Assembly: GCF_910592395.1 (NCBI RefSeq)
Contig: NC_088312.1
Span: forward strand, 10,046,001 to 10,106,000
Direction of reading: 5' to 3'
DNA length: 60,000 nt
Origin: Lineus longissimus
Taxonomy: Eukaryota; Nemertea; Pilidiophora; Heteronemertea; Lineidae
Positions within the stretch are counted from its first letter, which is position 1, and every line of letters begins with the position of its first letter. The notes under the pieces are model-generated. The model worked only from the letters and a program-made list of their open reading frames with translations. It was not told where the DNA came from and made no database searches. The position numbers and the translations under genes were made by a program. Positions 57,113 through 60,000 of the stretch are shown here, piece after piece.

Positions 57113-58639
57113 ATGATGTCGTTTGGAGTACGATTTTCTGCTGTCTTTATCTTCGTAGTGGCTTGTTTTATTCTTGGCAAATCAGCGAGTTTAGGGGTAA
57201 GTACAGCATCGTTTTGTTTTGATTCGTACTTGATTATTTTCTCAACTCTCGTAATTCTACTAAACGCCGCCGCGATATGATAATAGCCTATTAAGTTTGT
57301 GTTGGTCTTGACAGGAAGAGTATTTAGACGACATAAAACGTGAATCGGACGTCGTCGATCTTCTGAGGCGTTTGGCTAGTGAACTGAAGTCGGACAACGG
57401 GAAGGATGAGGTCAGGCGGGAACAAGGGGGACCAGTTGTCCCGGGGAAACCGGACAATCAAGTGGACAAAGTGCTCCATGGTGAGCTACAAGAAGCCATC
57501 AGAGAGAGGAAGAAGTACGGCTCCATCCTGATAGAACATGGTGTCGAACAAAAGGTATGCATTTTGTACAACTTTCATAATGACACATGTGGCGATAGGT
57601 ATTTTTCTGACAAGGAACACGATAAATGCAATCTACATATCAAACACACTGAAACAACCCCTCGTATCGACACGCTCAAGAGCGATCGCATATGAGAGAT
57701 CTGTCGAAAGTAACTTTAATTGGTTCTGAAGCCTTTGTCTTCAAGATCCATGAAACACCCCGAAAGAATCTCTCACTGTGACGGCAAACAGCTCTCTCTC
57801 TTCGTCATGCCTGGCGGCGATCCAGCGAAGAGGGCGCATGATGTCACGCGCGCTGCTCTTGCGTAATAAACTGACATTTCGTCACTGAATTTGACGTATT
57901 TGGGTAGTCACGGTGTCTCATCTCGTCGCAGTACATAATCTTAGTTTTCAATTTACTAAAGATATGTGATTAATAAACCCAAACTGATCAGTATCAAGAA
58001 ATCTTACCAATTGGTCGATGAGTCACTTAGATATGTCATCATGACGAATATACGTTACAAGCTTGAAGAACCGAACTTGTTCACTTGATGGAGGTACAAT
58101 GTAAACCCTTAGTGCAACCTTCGTGCATTTCCCTTGCAGCCGGACCTTCCCGAGGATATCGCGTTAGTTCAGCCGGCAGGGATCGATGGGGATAGATTCC
58201 AGACCGACATGGTCTTCACGCATTCCCAGCAGGTGGAGTTAGGAATGACCAGCGAGTTTCCTGATGAAGTGTTTGAGATCGGGAAAAAAGCAGAGGATGG
58301 GGTAAGTGAAGTGTAGACAAGGCAAAGCATACATGTATTGCAACATGGTGAACTTAAAAAGTGCTACCACCCGATTCGATTTTTATACCGTTATCAACTT
58401 TCATTCAATTCCCAACACTTTAAAATCCAACCGGGAATTTTTTCAGTAAGAAAACCATGAAGAACGAAGCGTGAGAAGTTAGCCATTTGGTTCATAACAG
58501 TGTAGATTTTTGATGTCGTATTGTCGTTATTTTTTTCAGAGCGACAAATCCAAGCGAAAATACATTTCACCGACTGGGGGCAAACACCTGTGGCCGGATG
58601 GAATCATCCCCTGGGACTTTTCCGCAAGGAGAAACTTCT
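57113..58639 (+). CDS. Astacin-like metalloprotease zymogen, first four coding exons (continues beyond the window or the repeats)
   Basis: Exons 57113-57196, 57315-57554, 58140-58301 and 58540-58639, with strong donors (GTAAGT, GTATGC, GTAAGT, GTGAGT), phases 0, 0, 0 and then 1. Exon 1 is a signal peptide (MMSFGVRFSAVFIFVVACFI). Exons 2 and 3 form a charged propeptide with DRFQTDMVFTHSQ, which resembles the FxGD-M aspartate-switch region of astacins but lacks the Gly. Exon 4 reads KRKYISPTGGKHLWPDGIIPW, close to the R-xWPxGxIPY start of astacin catalytic domains after a basic cleavage site. The HExxH zinc motif would be in later exons that I cannot see. A CTLL-like role in matrix or peptide processing is only inferred. 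Confidence 0.6.
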
Positions 58640-58701
58640 GTGAGTGGCATATTATGTACATCTATGTTAATTTGGTCCATCTATGACTTATTGTATAGCA
58701 T

Positions 58702-59210
58702 GTTTTTAAACCATTCAAACATTTAAATCAACTGCAAACATTTTCAATAAAATCACCGAGCTATATACATACGATATATTAAGAAATATCTATAGAAATA
58801 TTTAGTTATACGGTTACCTTGGAACTTTTTGTACCCAATTACTTTTCCGCCAGCGTGACCTAGCCACAATCATGGCGCGTACCCTAAGGCCTGTCTTCAG
58901 ATTGCCGAATATCTCACGTCAAACATGAACGCCCTGATAGCTCAGCGGTTATAGCGTTGCGCTCTGGATTGGGTGGTCACGGGTTCGAACCCGGGCGAAT
59001 GTAATTTTTCGTTTTTTTAAAAGGTCTTCCTTCCATTTTTCATCCATGAACGTTTATCAGGCGCGTATACAAGGGGGTGCACCAGAGGCACGCCCCCTAA
59101 TAGATATAGAATCTTTGAAATTGACCATGAAATTTTGGAACCCACCTGTAGTGCAGCAATTTTGATGAGAAATGCAGTGCACGCTCCCTCTTCTTCCAGT
59201 TCCTGGATCC
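58702..59210. repeat. tRNA-headed repeat, copy 1
   Basis: Begins GTTTTTAAACCATTCAAACATTT, has an AT-rich first part, a tRNA-like core (58931-59003) and a 3' part with a GGGGGTGCACC...GCACGCCCCC hairpin. It is nearly identical to 59505-60000 at offset 803. It looks like a SINE-type or composite repeat. Confidence 0.8.
58931..59003 (+). tRNA. tRNA-like sequence (pseudo-tRNA/SINE head), copy 1
   Basis: TAGCTCAGCGGTTA resembles box A and GGTTCGAACCC box B, spaced as in a tRNA. D- and T-stems pair poorly and the 3' half does not close a clean acceptor stem with GCCCTGA, so I read it as tRNA-derived rather than a working tRNA. No anticodon is claimed. Confidence 0.5.
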
Positions 59211-59504
59211 GCCAGCACTCTTAAACCATCATCATTATTATCATTATCAATATTATCATGAAGAAAACCCCTTCACCCGCGAACTTTTCAAGCTGTAGTA
59301 CACACTGATTCCAGGTTTTCGAGCACTCCAGGGAATGGTTTGACTATCAGTCGGCGGAGCATGCTAAATGCAATTGCCCTGTGCATCCGCACTTTCGGCT
59401 TCCAAAGAATCGACTCGAATCTTAATTCAAATCTGCCATTGCCGACATCATTGGCGCCAAAAACTATTTATTTTGACCCTGTTGACCTCGCTTCTAAAAA
59501 TGTT

Positions 59505-60000
59505 GTTTTTAAACCATTCAAACATTTAAATCAACTGCAAACATTTTCAATAACATCACCGAGCTATATTTATACGATATATTAAGAAATATCTATAGAA
59601 ATATTGAGTTATACGGTTACCTTGGAACTATTTGTACCCAATCCTTTTTCCGCCAGCGTGACCTAGCCACAATCATGGCGCGTACCCTAAGGCCTGTCTT
59701 CAGATTACCGAATATCTCACGTCAAACATGAACGCCCTGATAGCTCAGCGGTTGGACCGCTGCGCTTTAGATTGGGTGGTCACGGGTTCGAACCCGGGCG
59801 AATGTATTTTTTCGTATTTTTAAAAGGTCTTCTTTCCATTTTTCATCCATGAAGGTTTATCAGGTGCGTATCCAAGGGGGTGCACCAGAGGCCCCCCCCC
59901 CCCCCCCCCCCCTAATTGATATAGAATCTTTAAAATTGACCATGAAATTTTGGAACAAACCTGTAGTGCAGCAATTTTGATGAGAAATGCAGTGCACGCT
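59505..60000. repeat. tRNA-headed repeat, copy 2 (cut by the window end)
   Basis: Same unit as 58702-59210, with a few substitutions and a long C-run (about 59892-59911) where copy 1 has AGGCACGCCCCC. Truncated only by the window. Confidence 0.8.
59734..59806 (+). tRNA. tRNA-like sequence (pseudo-tRNA/SINE head), copy 2
   Basis: Same position in the repeat as 58931-59003. Differences cluster in the D-loop and anticodon arm (GGTTGGACCGCTGCGCTTTAGA versus GGTTATAGCGTTGCGCTCTGGA in copy 1). Box A and box B are kept. Stems are again imperfect. Confidence 0.5.

Overview
This window is animal genomic DNA: GT-AG introns, one-domain-per-exon gene structure, class A GPCRs, an SLC22 carrier, a UDP-glucuronosyltransferase, an astacin-type zymogen, LINEs and MITEs. 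The gene set and the many ACATGTA-type motifs suggest a marine invertebrate, perhaps a lophotrochozoan, but I cannot name the species. All exon models are read by eye from splice signals and reading frame.

Layout. 167-2069 (+): last four exons of an SLC22 organic ion transporter that enters from the left. 2721-4035 (+): two-exon peptide-type GPCR. 4792-5502 (+): single-exon membrane protein with a signal peptide, a death-fold-like ectodomain and one TM segment. 5503-13091: gene-poor. 13815-44222 (+): the centrepiece, a very large gene with 24 one-exon CCP/sushi domains, all flanked by phase-1 introns, then a terminal exon with a TM helix and a long cytoplasmic tail. Two antisense genes lie in its large introns: an intronless-CDS UGT (17000-15420) and a single-exon GPCR (35534-34452). 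Those introns also hold a Mutator-like MITE, a pogo/Tigger-like MITE, a foldback element with internal tandem repeats, a LINE scrap and a cluster of palindromes.

The 3' end of the CCP gene faces a four-exon TauD-type Fe(II)/2-oxoglutarate dioxygenase gene (55147-51801, -). Between them sits a 5'-truncated non-LTR retrotransposon (about 45512-50688, -) flanked by two nearly identical 1711-bp direct repeats (43801-45511 and 50689-52399). Each repeat carries the distal tail of the CCP gene and the whole last coding exon of the dioxygenase. Each gene therefore keeps one usable terminal segment, and one orphan copy of each is stranded on the far side of the LINE. The right end holds the first four exons of an astacin-like zymogen (57113-58639, +) and two copies of a tRNA-headed repeat 803 bp apart.

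Most noteworthy: (i) the LINE bracketed by 1.7-kb repeats that preserves two convergent genes; (ii) CCP exons alternating between a long and a short subtype, pointing to growth by duplication of a two-domain unit; (iii) an in-frame TGA in the receptor tail with a possible frame-preserving optional intron across it; (iv) the foldback element and the other TIR elements with recognisable target duplications.
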